A stretch of 64,000 bases of DNA. Source: Cercozoa sp. M6MM (Eukaryota > Endomyxa: Ascetosporea). A program made the translations under genes and the position numbers. Shown here one piece after another: positions 46,253 through 59,293 of this stretch (the first letter of the stretch is position 1; each line of letters starts with the position of its first letter). Below the pieces are notes generated by a model. The model was not told the DNA's origin. It did not search any database and worked only from the letters and a program-made list of their open reading frames with translations. The stretch lies in the NCBI GenBank assembly GCA_040357565.1, contig JBDODJ010000056.1, one strand, 5' to 3'.

Positions 46253-48382
46253 ATGGTGCTTTCGAAACCGCTGCGATCGGCACTAAGCGCCAACAAGCCG
46301 CTGGTACGCATTCTGTTGAGTCTACCGATGTATTATTCACTTTTCCGTATGACCAGTTGATTTCGCTCGTGGCTCTTGGTGTGGCTGCCAAGCTGCTCAA
46401 TGAACGCGCGGATCGACAGATGCGGCAGACGCGACGTAAGGAGGCCGCGCACGCTGACTCGCTCATTCACGAAGGCGAGAGCGAGGAGAATCGCAAGCGA
46501 AAGGGACGCGTCGACAAGCGCTTCTGGAAACGCGTTCGGAAGCTGCTTCGGTACAAAGATATGTGATGTTTTAAACTGAGGTTAACACGTGTGCATCTTC
46601 ATGTGTGTACGAGCAGACTGTGCATTCGCAAGCGCGAAATCGCGTTGCTGGGAACGCTTTCGGCCATCCTCGTGTTGCGAACCTTGTCAGTTTTGTCTTT
46701 CTTCCTTCCCTTGCTTGTTTTTCTCTTTGTTATGCTGCTTTCGTCTGTTTTTTTCCAGCCTGTCGATCAAGATTTCTGACGTCAATGGCTCCATCGTCAA
46801 GTCGATCGTAGACCGCGACTTTGCTGCCTTCCTGCGCAAGCTCGGTTCGTTGGTCTATCAGTTTTTATGTTGCATCAGTTCTGATGGACCGCAGGCGTTC
46901 TGGCGACGCTGGCCGTGCCTTCCTCCACTGTGTACTGTATTCCCTTTTCGTCCTCTACTTTTGATGTGCGTGTGCGTGTGGGTGCAGTAACTCGGCACTC
47001 AAGTACCTCAACAACACGATCGCACTCAGTTTGCGCCGTCGTCTGACCGAGCACTACACGCGTACCGCGCCCACGCTTTCTGCGCTGCCTATATCTAAGT
47101 GTGTATGTGCACGTGTATGTGTCACATGTAGGTCGCTACATGGAAGGGAACGTATTCTACCAGGTGACCAATGTCGACGCACGCATCGCGAATCCCGATC
47201 AGGCTCTCACGCAAACTATTAAGGGTGTGCTTTGTCATGTTGACTACCTACCTCTGTTGTGCATGCATGTATGTGTGCGAACAGAGTGGTCAATGGCAGC
47301 AGCCACACTGTACAGCGACGTGTCCAAGCCGCTGCTGGACATTGTGCTGTTCTCGCTGCGACTGCGCGAACTCATGGGCTGGCAGGGACCCGGCGCCGTC
47401 GTGCTCTACTACATCGTTAGTGGTACACTACTCGTCTTGCGGCAAGTCGCCTCACACACACAGATAGGTGGTGTATCCATTGTGCACAGGCATGCTGCTG
47501 CGCCTGTTGTCGCCTTCATTCGGTCGTCTGCACGCTCGCACGCAGCAGGTGCCTTGTGTGCAACCCCGATAAGCAACTGTGGGGCCTGTGTACATCTCGA
47601 GTTGAGCAGCTTGAGGGTGAATTGCGTCATGCGAACCACTCGGTCATCACCTCTGCCGAACAGGTAGACACCGTTGTCCTTTTATTCCCTCTGTTCCGGT
47701 ACCGTTTGGGGGGTGCTGTAGATCGCGTTCTACGGCGGCGGCAAGTGGGAGCTCGGCCTCTTGCTACGAAAGCTGCGCAAGGTACTCCAACATAAGTCAA
47801 GAAAAATGGTGACTTGACAAGGAATATGATTGATTCCTCTGTTGCAGGTTGTCTCGCATCTGCGCTACCTTTTCGCCAAGCAATTCTGGACCGGTATCTC
47901 GGTACTGCTGTCTGTGTTCTATGTGCAATGCGTGAAATGCGTATGTGTCATTACCTCCTTGGTAGGACGGTATGCTGGTCAAGTACGGCAGCACGCTGAC
48001 AGGCTACGCTGTGCTTGGACTGCCCGTGTTCGGTCGTGGCAAGGAGCAGGTGCAGTGTCTTTCCTCTTCGTTCTTATCTTCCTGCAGTAGACTCTGTGTA
48101 TGACAGTACCTTAAGGAGGTTGGCGGTGACCAGTCGCGCATCACGCAGGATTACATTCGCAACAGTTCGCTCCTCATCAACCTGGGTATACACTACACTT
48201 TGTTGTTCCTGTCACTGTACAACTATCCTATGTATATGTGCCACAGCCAAGGCAATCGGACGCATCGTGGTCTCATACAAGCAACTGCAGCAACTGGCTG
48301 GCTACACCTCCTTGGTGTCCGACCTCGATGCCGTACTCTTGCTCTCTTCTGAAAACTGTTCTGTCTGTAGTGTGTGTGTGTA

Positions 48383-48459
<77 letters not shown>

Positions 48460-48469
48460 NNNNNNNNNN

Positions 48470-48517
<48 letters not shown>

Positions 48518-49875
48518 CCATAGACTCTGGAGGACCTGTCACAAGGCCGATACAAGCGTCAGATGGTCGACTCAACGAAATTGAAGGAGCGTGGTCTCGC
48601 TCCCGGCACTGGCACTGGTGCATACCCTTATACTCCTCTAGTCGTTTACACCCATATCCATACTCCAATACCCCGATTCTTATTCTCTAGTCATCGATGC
48701 CGAGCACATCCGCTTCAGCGACGTGCCGATTGTCACGCCAAACGGCGACATCCTAGTACCTTTTTGCCTGTTCCACTCCAGCTCAATCAAGGCACGTGTG
48801 TGTGTATGTGTGTGTGTGTATGTGTGTGTGTGTGTGTTCAACAGGTGAACGAGCTCAACTTGACGATTGAGAGGCGCGAGAACCTCTTCATTCGCGGACC
48901 CAACGGCTGTGGCAAGTCGTCGCTCTTCCGGTATAATCCCCTACACTCACACCTGGCACAAGCATGGTGTGTGTGTGTACGTACAGCACGCTGTCGCAGC
49001 TGTGGCCGCAGTTCGGTGGTGTACTGGAACGACCCACCGGCAGTAGCATCTTCTACATCCCGCAGCAGCCCGTATACCCCTTCTATAATCGAATGGACAC
49101 GCGCATGTCCTCACAGTATCTTTGCTGTTTGTGCAGTACCTGCCGCTGGGTACACTGCGCGACCAGGTGATCTACCCGGACACGGTGGCTACGATGAAGT
49201 GCTCCGACGATGAGCTGCTGCAGCTGCTCAAGATCGCCAAACTTGAGTATTTGGTAGTCTTGGACACACACGCACACCCTACCCCACGCATTCAACATGA
49301 CTGCTTGTAATTGTGAGTAGGTCCCTCGCGAGGGTGGCTGGGATGCCGTTGCATCGTGGCAGGTGCGCCTATCCCAATGTGCACACTTTTGTTGTTATCT
49401 TTTACCCAAACAGGACCGTCTGAGTGGCGGAGAGAAACAACGCATCGCAATGGCTCGTTTGGTAGTGTCTTTACCCCCCTCTGTGATTTCCCTCGATACC
49501 TCGGTCCCGTAGTTCTACCACAAGCCGCACTTTGCGATCCTGGACGAGTGCACCAGCGCCGTGTCTGTCGACGTTGAGCACAACCTGGTACGAGCCACCC
49601 TGTTTGAAATGCTTGGCAGTGCTATGTGTATGCGAGTTGCAGTACTCGACGGCGAGGGAAATGGGCATGTCGCTTATCACGATCTCGCACCGTCCGTCGC
49701 TGTGGAAGTACCACGAGCGTGTGCTCGACATGTACCGCCCTTTTAATTTAAAACCCTCGGTCTTTGCTTACTGTTGTGCCTTATTTTGTGACTACACAGG
49801 GACGGCCGTGGCGGCTGGAAAGTCTCCAAGATGGTGCTCCCCGAAGGCTACGGCAAGGACGCTTCCGTCCCGTAG
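46253..49875 (+). CDS. Peroxisomal ABC half-transporter, subfamily D
   Basis: The start at 46253 gives [17 protein letters not shown], spliced to [20 protein letters not shown]. Next come [40 protein letters not shown], and the subfamily hallmark [20 protein letters not shown] with DQALTQTI. The ATPase domain is complete: Walker [10 protein letters not shown] near 48898, [27 protein letters not shown], signature [14 protein letters not shown] near 49420, Walker [13 protein letters not shown] near 49525, and switch histidine in [14 protein letters not shown]. It ends [20 protein letters not shown] (stop 49873-49875). One membrane and one ATPase domain indicate a half transporter that dimerises, likely importing fatty acyl-CoA into peroxisomes. 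Many introns are GT-rich, one with an assembly gap. Confidence 0.95.
48372..48516 (+). repeat. (GT)n tract in ABC transporter intron, with gap
   Basis: GT on the sense strand, interrupted by the gap at 48460-48469. Confidence 0.95.
48460..48469. other. Assembly gap (10 N)
   Basis: Gap inside a repeat of the ABC transporter gene. Confidence 0.99.
48796..48838 (+). repeat. (GT)n tract in ABC transporter intron
   Basis: GT repeat with two GTAT interruptions, sense strand, ending near the acceptor TTCAACAG. Confidence 0.95.
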
Positions 49876-50122
49876 CGCATTTTAATGCAATTGACGCGAG
49901 TGAGAGCAGGCTGTTGGATACGACTCGATAAGTATAGTAGTGCCGTCATGGTACCTTTATCAGTTACAATTGCTGCGCCATGTGGTCACGTCACGCAGCA
50001 TGACTGATCAATACAATTATGTAGTTAGTTTGTTGAGGTGTTTTTTTACGATCCGATCGATCAGCTCGTGCACACGTCGTGTTTCTGTACAGTACTTTGT
50101 AACAAGCGTAGGAGCGTGTGCA

Positions 50123-51448
50123 ATGCTTAGAGTGTACCAGACCGTCGGTCTGTGCGGGATTTGTGTTCGCGCGGTGAGTTCGACTCGATCATCCGGAGTT
50201 CAAAATGTGCAGTCTCGACATTGTATTTATACGCCCATTTAGGTCAAGGCCTTCGTCGTTGCGAGTGGCTTAGAATGTCAATTTCTTGCTGTTGACTTGC
50301 AGGTGCTTGTTGTGCTTAAATGTATCAGTGAGTTTGATCGATGTCCCATAGCGAGCTGAGAACTTGCACCCCGACTTTCTTCGCATCAACCCGAAAGGAC
50401 AAGTTCCAGTGCTGGTGGATGGGAATTTTGTGCTGTACGTTTTCTTTTGGTTTTATGCGCGAAAGTTTACCATGACACACTTTACCCCCCCCCCCCCCCC
50501 ATTTTTGCGTAGCACGGAATCAAACGCGATAATTCGCTACCTGGGGCGAAAGTTCCGAAGCCCTCTCGATCCAACAGATCCCGTAATTTTTCACGTTGTC
50601 TCGACTCATCGTCCGTTCGCGGATACGAACATAACTTTTTCTGTGTAGATCGTTGCTGCACGCGCCGATGAAGTGCACGAGTTCCTTCGGGAGAACCTCG
50701 TGCCGCCTCTGCAGGATTACATTTCTCTCACTATCTATGCGCCTGCTTTCAAGCACGTAAGCGTTGTGATGGTTGACTATACACCGGCGTGGGCGCCTGT
50801 GCATACATGTTTTGCAGGCGCTGCACATTGATGAAGTGCGCGTGGCCGCCAAGAAGGAAGACCTCAGGCAGCGCGTTTACGTACTCTAACCCCATTATAG
50901 GTATCTAACGTTCTCTTACTAGTATAATTGTGAGCAGAAATGCCTGGATCACCTAGAACAGCTCTACTTTCCCACCGGGTCCGTATTTCTATGTTTTAAT
51001 TTCGTTCTGTCGTGCACTTCATCGATGCGCTTTGTTCTGCAGAGGCAACGTGTTGGGTCCACACGCTACTTACGTTGACACGACACTGTTTGCCGCACTC
51101 GAATCGGTACCTTGTCTGCACAGCATGCGGGATGCGTACCTTCATATACCATGTGTAGTGGTTGATTCTAGACCTGCCAAGTCTCGAGTCGCATCCCAAA
51201 ATCTATAGATGGTTACAACACATGCGTCAGAATGACTCGATGAAACGCGCGCTTGCTGAGGTATCCTGTGTATCTAACTGTACAAGCACGTTTTCAAACT
51301 TTCATTTGCTGTTCAGTTCTATGGCTTTGCGGAATGTGTCCGATCGAAACTGAACTCACTGCAAAATGACGGGAACTACGATATCTGCGTACATAACCTA
51401 TTTCATGTAGTAGTTGGGCTCATCAGATCTGTGTTAAAACAGTACCGA
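50123..51448 (+). CDS. Glutathione S-transferase
   Basis: About nine exons. The thioredoxin-like part is MLRVYQTVGLCGICVRA, VKAFVVASGLECQFLAVDLQ, FLRINPKGQVPVLVDGNFVL and the glutathione-contact motif TESNAIIRYLGRKF. The helical domain follows: ARADEVHEFLRENLVPPLQD, ALHIDEVRVAAKKEDLRQR, CEQKCLDHLEQLYF, GPHATYVDTTLFAALES and HPKIYRWLQHMRQNDSMKRA. The usual catalytic Ser or Tyr position near the N-terminus is occupied by a CGIC segment, so chemistry may be cysteine-based or the residue may be elsewhere. The last exon (from 51317, FYGFAECVRSKLNSLQNDGN) has no stop before the next exon, see the following entry. Confidence 0.88.
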
Positions 51449-52018
51449 ATGCCTCCAAAAACAACACCGCCGTGTCAGAGGCAAGCTGAACGAACTCCAG
51501 TGCGACACGTGGTACGATAGGCTCTCTCACTTCATGGACACATAACTTTACGCGTGGCTAACGTATCGACAAGCTTGTAGGTTGTGCCGACGGGCAACTT
51601 GCCGCAAGTTGTGCAACAGATGACGCGAGTGCAGTTGCAGCCGATGGAATCGCATGACCAACCGCGATTGTCAATGAGCCAAGTATCTCTACCCTACGCC
51701 GACACAATATCAGCAAACTTGACAGCATTTTGAGTCCATTTTCTTTTCTTTTGCGCATAGGTGATGCACCAGCAGTTGGCTGGGACTCCCCGAACGACGC
51801 CAGACCGTGACAACATGGCTGACGGCGGCGCCGACCTTATCGTGCAACAGCAGCGGTTTAACGAAGATACCTTGTTGTCGGCGATTCCACCAACAGTGCC
51901 GCTGGACAGCGATTCTAACTTCTTCGACACGGGTGGCTTGCTGCTGGACTCCACGCCTTGGCAGGAGTTCACGCAAAACGACGCCAGCGACGGTTTCGAC
52001 TCGGACGTTGGTTCCTGA
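51449..52018 (+). CDS. Gln/Asp-rich acidic tail or separate small gene
   Basis: Three exons read in one frame: MPPKTTPPCQRQAERTPVRH, VVPTGNLPQVVQQMTRVQLQ with PMESHDQPRLSMSQ, then VMHQQLAGTPRTTPDRDNMA and an acidic end SNFFDTGGLLLDSTPWQEF to DGFDSDVGS (stop 52016-52018). The composition suits a transcription activation region. The first exon is in the same frame as the last transferase exon with no stop between, so this may be a C-terminal extension of the transferase or its own gene starting at 51449. The sequence alone does not settle it. Confidence 0.5.
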
Positions 52019-52202
52019 GCGTGCTACGGTGGTGTTTTAGGCAAGCGCGCAGCATCGATTCTCCCCCCGCACTGCCATGTCCTGGCGGTCGACCGACAAC
52101 GCAGGCAACCAACTGACGTGAATGTCCGGTCGAATTTACGTTAGAATTGACGCGAACAAATTATAGATAAACGAAAACTTTACGTTAGGTCATGATCAGT
52201 TT

Positions 52203-52215
52203 GTTCTTGATTTTC
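52203..52215 (+). repeat. Left target-site duplication of LINE copy 2
   Basis: GTTCTTGATTTTC, repeated exactly at 54042-54054 on the other side of the element. Confidence 0.9.
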
Positions 52216-54041
52216 CGCCATTCAAGGCACCACATCAGACACCCTCCCAGATGAGGCCAAACAACTGCTACTGAAGGTCTACAATGCCTGTCTCACACAT
52301 GGGTACTTCCCGAAGGCATGGAAACATGCAACTAAATTTATAGTGATGCTACCCAAGCCTGGCAAGGACCGTACAAAGGCAGCGTCCTACCGATCCATCT
52401 CGCTGCTGCCGTGCCTCGGCAAGCTACTGGACAAACTCATGAACAAGAGAGCATCCCAACAAATGAACACACAGTATGTATCCAAGTACCAATCTGGGTG
52501 GAAACACACATGTCAACGCTGGACACACTGGCTTACATAAACTTACAACAACAGGCAGAAATGGCAAAGAGAACAGGTGAGTACATGACAGTCATTAGTC
52601 TAGACATCAAAGGCTTCTTCGACAAGCTCCGCAAAGAGGGCGCAATCATTGCCCTGTCCAAACATGTGAATGGCAAAGAACTGCTACTCATGGAATCCTT
52701 CCTCTCAGACAGAACCATCTCGGTGAGAAGAAACGACACCGAATCAACGGACAAACAAGTCAACGGCAGTACTCCCCAAGGGTCATCTGCTGCCCTCTAC
52801 TCGCAAAGACCTTCCTCGATGACATGCACATACAACTGCAAAGAACAGGAGAACACATGAAACGACACCCCCGTAACTATAAAATTAAAGGAGCAGTAAC
52901 CACTGCACACAGTGTCGGATACGCCGATGACTCATACGTCATAGTAAGGACAACAAAGAGATCAGACATGCAGGAAGCGTGTAAGCGCTTCCTGGACACT
53001 GCCACCAACTGGGCAAAACGCAACGGCATGGAATTCGCACCCACAAAGACTCAGTTCATCCAAATAGGAAAGAAGACAATCAGAGACTTCAAATCAGAAT
53101 GAAAACACTGTCCCACGACAACGAGAGAGAAGACATCGAGCAAGTAGACAAAATGAGAGTTCTAGGTCTCCTCATAGACAGAAACCTGTCGTACGAGGCA
53201 CACGCAGAGCAACTACACCACAAAATCACTCGGAGGGTCAACACACTGAAAATACTGATATACACAAGGTCTGGACTCACACAATACCTAGCGGTACAGA
53301 TATACAAAGCGTGGATACTGTCATGCGCTCGATACGGCATCGCGCTCTGGTGGCACAAAATTGGCAGCACAAAATGGAGGAGAAAACTCGAAACAACACA
53401 ACGCACCGCCCTGAGGATATGCATGAGACTACCCACGAGCTCTCCTAATGAGGCAGTGTACACCATCACCGACACAGGAACAATCGGAGAGATGGCAGAA
53501 CGGGCAGAAGCGACAGAACTAATCAATCACTACGCTAAAGAGAGCACACTGTGTCTACAAACTGAAACAGCAACAACAAAGAACCACAACGCCTTCTCAG
53601 AAGGGCCAGAGTCAGAGCTCTACAGAAGACACACATCAGAACCCCGTGGAAACATATCAAGAACTCAAACAACTGCTCAGAATAGCCAAAGAGCGCAAAC
53701 TCAGCATCGCAGACATCCGCACCTTTGAAGATTCTCTGCAACAGACTTGGAAGCCTCAAGTACTACAACTATGTCCGTTTGTCTGTTTCGTTTAGGTATC
53801 GAGTAGAGAGACGGGAGGACGACGATGGGACGACCCGACACCGCCTGCGACGCCTCTCTACTTGTAGCCCGCTACCTGCACCAACCATGAAGTCGACTTC
53901 GGTGTCTGGGAAACGTCAAAAGGGAGTTGTATGGTCTACCCTAAGCGGGCGGTAGACGCGGCCATGCTCTTGCGACCCACCCCAGACTCGTGCAGGGGAA
54001 CTACATAGTTGGTTTCCTAGAAGACTCAACTAACTAACTTA
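52216..54041 (+). mobile_element. LINE retrotransposon, copy 2, 5'-truncated
   Basis: Starts inside the reverse transcriptase. In order: GYFPKAWKHATKFIVMLPKP, ASYRSISLLPCLGKLLDKLM, catalytic motif A in VISLDIKGFFDKLRKEGAII, STPQGSSAA, and motif C in HSVGYADDSYVIV. After the palm, LGLLIDRNLSYEAHAEQLHH and AWILSCARYGIALWWHKIGS are typical of Jockey/I-type elements. The frame is broken several times (near 52500, 52800 and 53100). The 3' untranslated region begins near 53877 and ends in AACT repeats, not poly-A. Perfect 13-bp duplications flank it. High identity to copy 1 points to recent activity of the family. Confidence 0.93.
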
Positions 54042-55245
54042 GTTCTTGATTTTCGGGTTCGCGAAAAGCACAAGCGACACCGAGTCGCCGGCGGCGTCAC
54101 GCAGCGCCTGCATGCGGTTCTCCTCCTCGCGCTTGCGTCGCCTGACACAGAAAAAACTTTGCATAAGGGGAGAAACAAACAGTGGAAAGAAAGGATTGTA
54201 CCCAGGACCAGATAGGTCATCGCTCTTGACAAGCAGGCCCTTCATCGGCTCGCCCTTCATCAGGATGCGCACTCTCGCCTACGAGCACATGTAACAGATA
54301 CAAACTACGCAAAGAGAATGTGGTGTGTTGTGCGGTACCCGCATGTTGGCAGGAATGCGCGCACTGCGCTGTTTCGTGCGCTGTCGCAGAGTGTGCTCCT
54401 GCGAGACGCGCTGCTTCACAGCCGGCAACTGCGCCACCTGCTTGACACACACAAGCAAATCCCGCACATCACCTGTCGATACACAAGAGCACACAGTACC
54501 GAAACGATGCCACCAGTGCGACTCTGTCCGGTCCGTCGCACTCGCGCCAGTCCTACAAAGGCAGTGTAAATACGTATCCAGCACAGGAAGGTAATCTAAA
54601 TCACCCTCACGAGCACCAAACGCAGGTGACGGGAACTGAACGTTGTCGTGTCCCCAGAGCGCCACATCTGACACTACGCAGAGGGAACACAAGAGTGATG
54701 ATGGCAACACAGACGACAAGACAAGGCTCCAAAGGGCAAAGTGTCGGGTACCGTCAGATTCATGGTGAAGCACTGTCGACCAGGCGACGCAGTCGCGACA
54801 CAGCAGGTAGCGATGCGACAGACGTGTCACATCCCTAATGACATGGCGACACCATCACATAGCTGCACATACAAGAGGGAGGAGTTAGCTACCTCGGAGC
54901 ACACTGTGTGTGGAAGGAGATACAGCAGCGTGCACACTGCAACAGCTGCATCGACTGCATTGCCTTCTTCTTTCTCTGCACACACAAGCATAGGCACCTG
55001 ACACCCGATATTGGCCCTGTGTGTAAGAGTTACCTTGGACAGGACCGAGGTGTCCTCCTGCGCGCCTTCCAAGTCGCCGCTGTTGCGTGCACTGGCACAC
55101 TCGGGCCACTGACATACGGCGCACCTGTTCCGCCGCGCACACAAGAACACATCCAGTGTAGTAAGCAATGGTAGAGTAGCCTACTTGTGCGCAGGACAGC
55201 GAAAACGCAGAGTGCCACCGTCCATAGGCACTGTAGCAGCCTGTC

Positions 55246-55284
<39 letters not shown>

Positions 55285-55632
55285 GTACAAAAACACCAAC
55301 AACACAGGGACACATCAGTGCGAGTGTACATGCGCAGCGACGCAACGCCAGTGGTACCACCGTCCACACCCTTTGCAGACACAGACCATGTTCAACAAGG
55401 TATGCGGGTGCGTGGGAAAAGAAAAGTCGGTACCAGCAACAGCACAGCGAACCAGCACAGCTACACACTCAAAGTACCACTCATATATATCTATATATAT
55501 ATATATATTTAAGGTGGGGTTTGGAAGAAAGTACATCCATCGGGCGGCTTCGTGTCGCACATGACACCACCGCCGTGACACAACTGGCACACCGTGGCAC
55601 CCTGCTTGCACTTGCCGCACAGCCACCTGCCA

Positions 55633-55694
<62 letters not shown>

Positions 55695-57031
55695 ACATGG
55701 GCACACATGCACACATGCTAACACACAACAGCAAGGAAAAAGAGCACCTCGGTTTCTGCACGCCTCGCAGCATGTTCTTGCGGTCCAAGCGCGACAGTTT
55801 TAGCACCTGCATAAGAGGGGTGCATTGATCTCGACAGGCCTGCCTGACTATGAGGGCATACGGAATCGCGAAGTGCCGTCTCATCCAGCAAATCATCGCC
55901 CTACGCAATCATAGCCAATACAGAGAGACAGGCATACATAGCTATATAAAAATAGACATGTGCAGAGGTACCTGTCGTCGTCGTCGTCGCTGCATTATCT
56001 CGGCCAGCAATTCGTCGTCATGTCGTGGCTGTGCACATGGGGGTCATGTATCCTTTGTTGGAGGCTGTGTATAATTTCAGTCGGTGACTCACGTGATTGA
56101 CAACCTTGAGGGCCTTCAGTTCCGCGTCCACCTGTCCGCGCGGACGTGCGTATAATAAACCCAACAAGGAGCAGCACAACGTACCTCTGCGTCGAACACG
56201 GCGGCACCAAACAGCGGCGACTCGGCACAGCTGCGGTGGTACGCGCCTGCCCATGTGTGCACATGCATCAGGGAAAGGAAAAAGGAGAGATGGAGGAAAG
56301 GTGTACCAAGACAAGGACCGTCACACTCAAGCAGCGCACCGCCTGTGTACACGCACAGTCACATATATACATACACGCGTGGTTTCGTGTACCGGCAGCA
56401 CACTCGGAACACACGCGCTCGCCCTGTCACATACAGAGACATAGACATCAGAGTGCACCAGCTTGCCCTGGAGAGTTAAAAATACCTTCCAGATGCGACG
56501 AGCACCGCGACGTTTCACATCGGCCTGCATTTGTACGAGTCTGAATTTGTACGAGTGTAAGACGCAGATGGAGATAAACTGTACGTCCTGCAAGGAGAAC
56601 TCGTCGTCTGCATCATCCATCATGTCTGCAAGCACAGACACAAGTGTTAATGTGCACAGACATCTAGTGACACAGGCGTATACCCTTTTCGCTGTAGTCG
56701 TCGTCCCTTCGCTTGCTGCAGTCACAGAAATGACACATAGATAGACCAGTAGATAAGGGAGAATACATACCTGGTGTATACAGCGGTAGCTCTTCTGCGT
56801 TTTTTGTGCTGCTACAAACGTGTGGAACTTACAACACACACACACACACACACACACGCACACCCACACACACCCACACCCAAACACACACACACCCACA
56901 CACAGGCATAGACACAAGGCAGAGCAGGGATACCTGGCGCATGGACAGCGCAAGCAGGTGCTGCCGTTCACGCCGTCGTTTGGCGGCCTCCTTCAGTCGC
57001 GGTAGCCAGGTACGTGCCACGGAGCGCATGG

Positions 57032-57082
<51 letters not shown>

Positions 57083-58520
57083 AAGGGATACTGACAGGTC
57101 AACAGGGACAACTGGGTGGCAGTAAGGCAGCAGAGTACAGCGAGGGAACTGCGCCACCGTGGTGATTTGCACTACGATCGCCATCAACTATACAGACACA
57201 CGAGATGTCAAACACAGCAGAGGTATCTAGCATCAGGCTACATCGTCAAGCTGCGACGGGCCCTTGTTGGTTTCGTCTTCCTCTGCCTTCAGACACGACT
57301 CGACCAGCGGCTACGAGGATAAATACGACGTGATGGGCAGGAACACAGAAAACAGGCACGGACAGTAGCACCTCCAGAGTGCTCATAAACTGCTGCTGTT
57401 CGGCCAGTGACTGTACCTGTGTACCACACCACCCAAGTAGGTACCTACAGGAAGGGAAGGGAGAGGAGAAAGGCTGCGGCCTACTTCGTTCGAAGTGAGT
57501 CGACGCAGCAGATCGCGCGCATTTGGACCGGTCGCCAGTGCCTACAGAAAGTAGAAACTCACATCGTCGGTCTCTCAACTGATGCGTGTAGACAAAGAGT
57601 ACGCGCAACGAATCATCACCGCCGTCACCGACCACATCCTGTCGCACAAAATAGATACAGATAAGGCGTGACCAAGATATCAATTATCGTGCCAGTGGTA
57701 CCAGAGCCTTGCGCCAGAAGTCATCGTCGCCCACGTCGAGTTCACTCTCGTTGGAGTGCTGTAAATTTCCATAGCATAGAAGACATTGGTGCTAAAAACC
57801 AATTATACCAGTTGAGACACTGCTGAACCGAGCTCGTGCGTTGTCACTGTCGTACTCTGTGTTGTACAACACAGTCAGACACCCCACATAAATACCACTC
57901 ACACACATGCACAATCTAGAACACAGCGCACCTCGGCCATGATGCGGTCGATGTCGTATTTGTCGCTCTCGTCCTCGTCCTCATCGGCGTCCTCCTTGGA
58001 TTTGCCGGTGTCCTGGAGTGCCAATGTGCCCAGTCCTACACAGAAGTACAGATGGACTGATCAAACAAGCAACTCAAGAAGGAAGTAGGGTGGCTACGCA
58101 GCATGGAGTCGAGTGCCGACCGGTCCTCCTCGGGAACAATGCCCCTGGCCTTCTTGTCGCTCGTGTCGCCGGTGATGCGGTTCAGCACTGCAGCAACATG
58201 GCGATACATACGGAGATACATAAGACACACAAGACACCAGACACAGGTACCATTGCGATCAAGCGAGAGTTTCTGCGAGGCCCGGATGAACTGTACCACA
58301 CATGCGATCAGAATAACAGTAGTGAAGGACTCAGTGGGAAGAAGGAAGAGTACCATCTGTTGCTCGTAGGAGTTGCGCGTGACCAGGCGGTACACAGTGA
58401 CTGGTCTGGTCTGCCCGATGCGGTGGCAGCGTGCGCAGGCCTGGATGTCCTGTTGCGGGTTCCAGTCGGCGTCGAACATGATCACCGTGTCCGCCGCTGT
58501 CAGGTTGAGACCGACGCCAC

Positions 58521-58603
<83 letters not shown>

Positions 58604-59168
58604 GGCATAACATACACCAATACAGGAGAGTCAGGAGGGTACCAGCACGCGTGGTCAACAAGAAGGCGAAGCGACGCGGTTGTCCATTGGCGTCCTGTGC
58701 GCATACACGTGTCAGTGTTGGATCACACGTGTCACACGGCTCAAAGCATACCAGTGTCGGGTCGGTAAAGCGCTCCAGTGCAGCCGCACGGTCGTGCGAC
58801 CGAGTGGAACCGTCGATACTGCAGGTGACAACGCACACAGAAAGGAATGACAATCACACGCGAGTTGAGAGTGCAAAGTGTACCGTTCGTAGGACATGCA
58901 ACGCCATCGCAGAATGTCCTCGATCAGGTTGAGCACTCGCTTCATCTGCGAAAAGATGAGCACGCGGTGTCCCTCTGCGCATTAACGTTGGTGTGTGATA
59001 CTTCATTCAAGGTAACACAGACAGACCGACAGACAGAGACAGACAGACAGACAGGTGGGGAGTACCACCACGCAGTCGTTGCAACAGCTTGTCCAGCAGA
59101 ATCATCTTGCCACTGCACGCAAGCATGCGCTCGACAAAGAAAGACTCGGCCGTCTTTGAAGGGTCCTG

Positions 59169-59216
<48 letters not shown>

Positions 59217-59226
59217 NNNNNNNNNN

Positions 59227-59293
<67 letters not shown>

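Noticed and set aside
51317..51540. Duplicated transferase exon (KLNSLQNDGNYD versus KLNELQCDTWYD)
   Set aside because: The similarity is short and the second copy is in a frame that gives a stop soon after; the Gln-rich exon model explains the sequence better. Alternative last exons remain possible.
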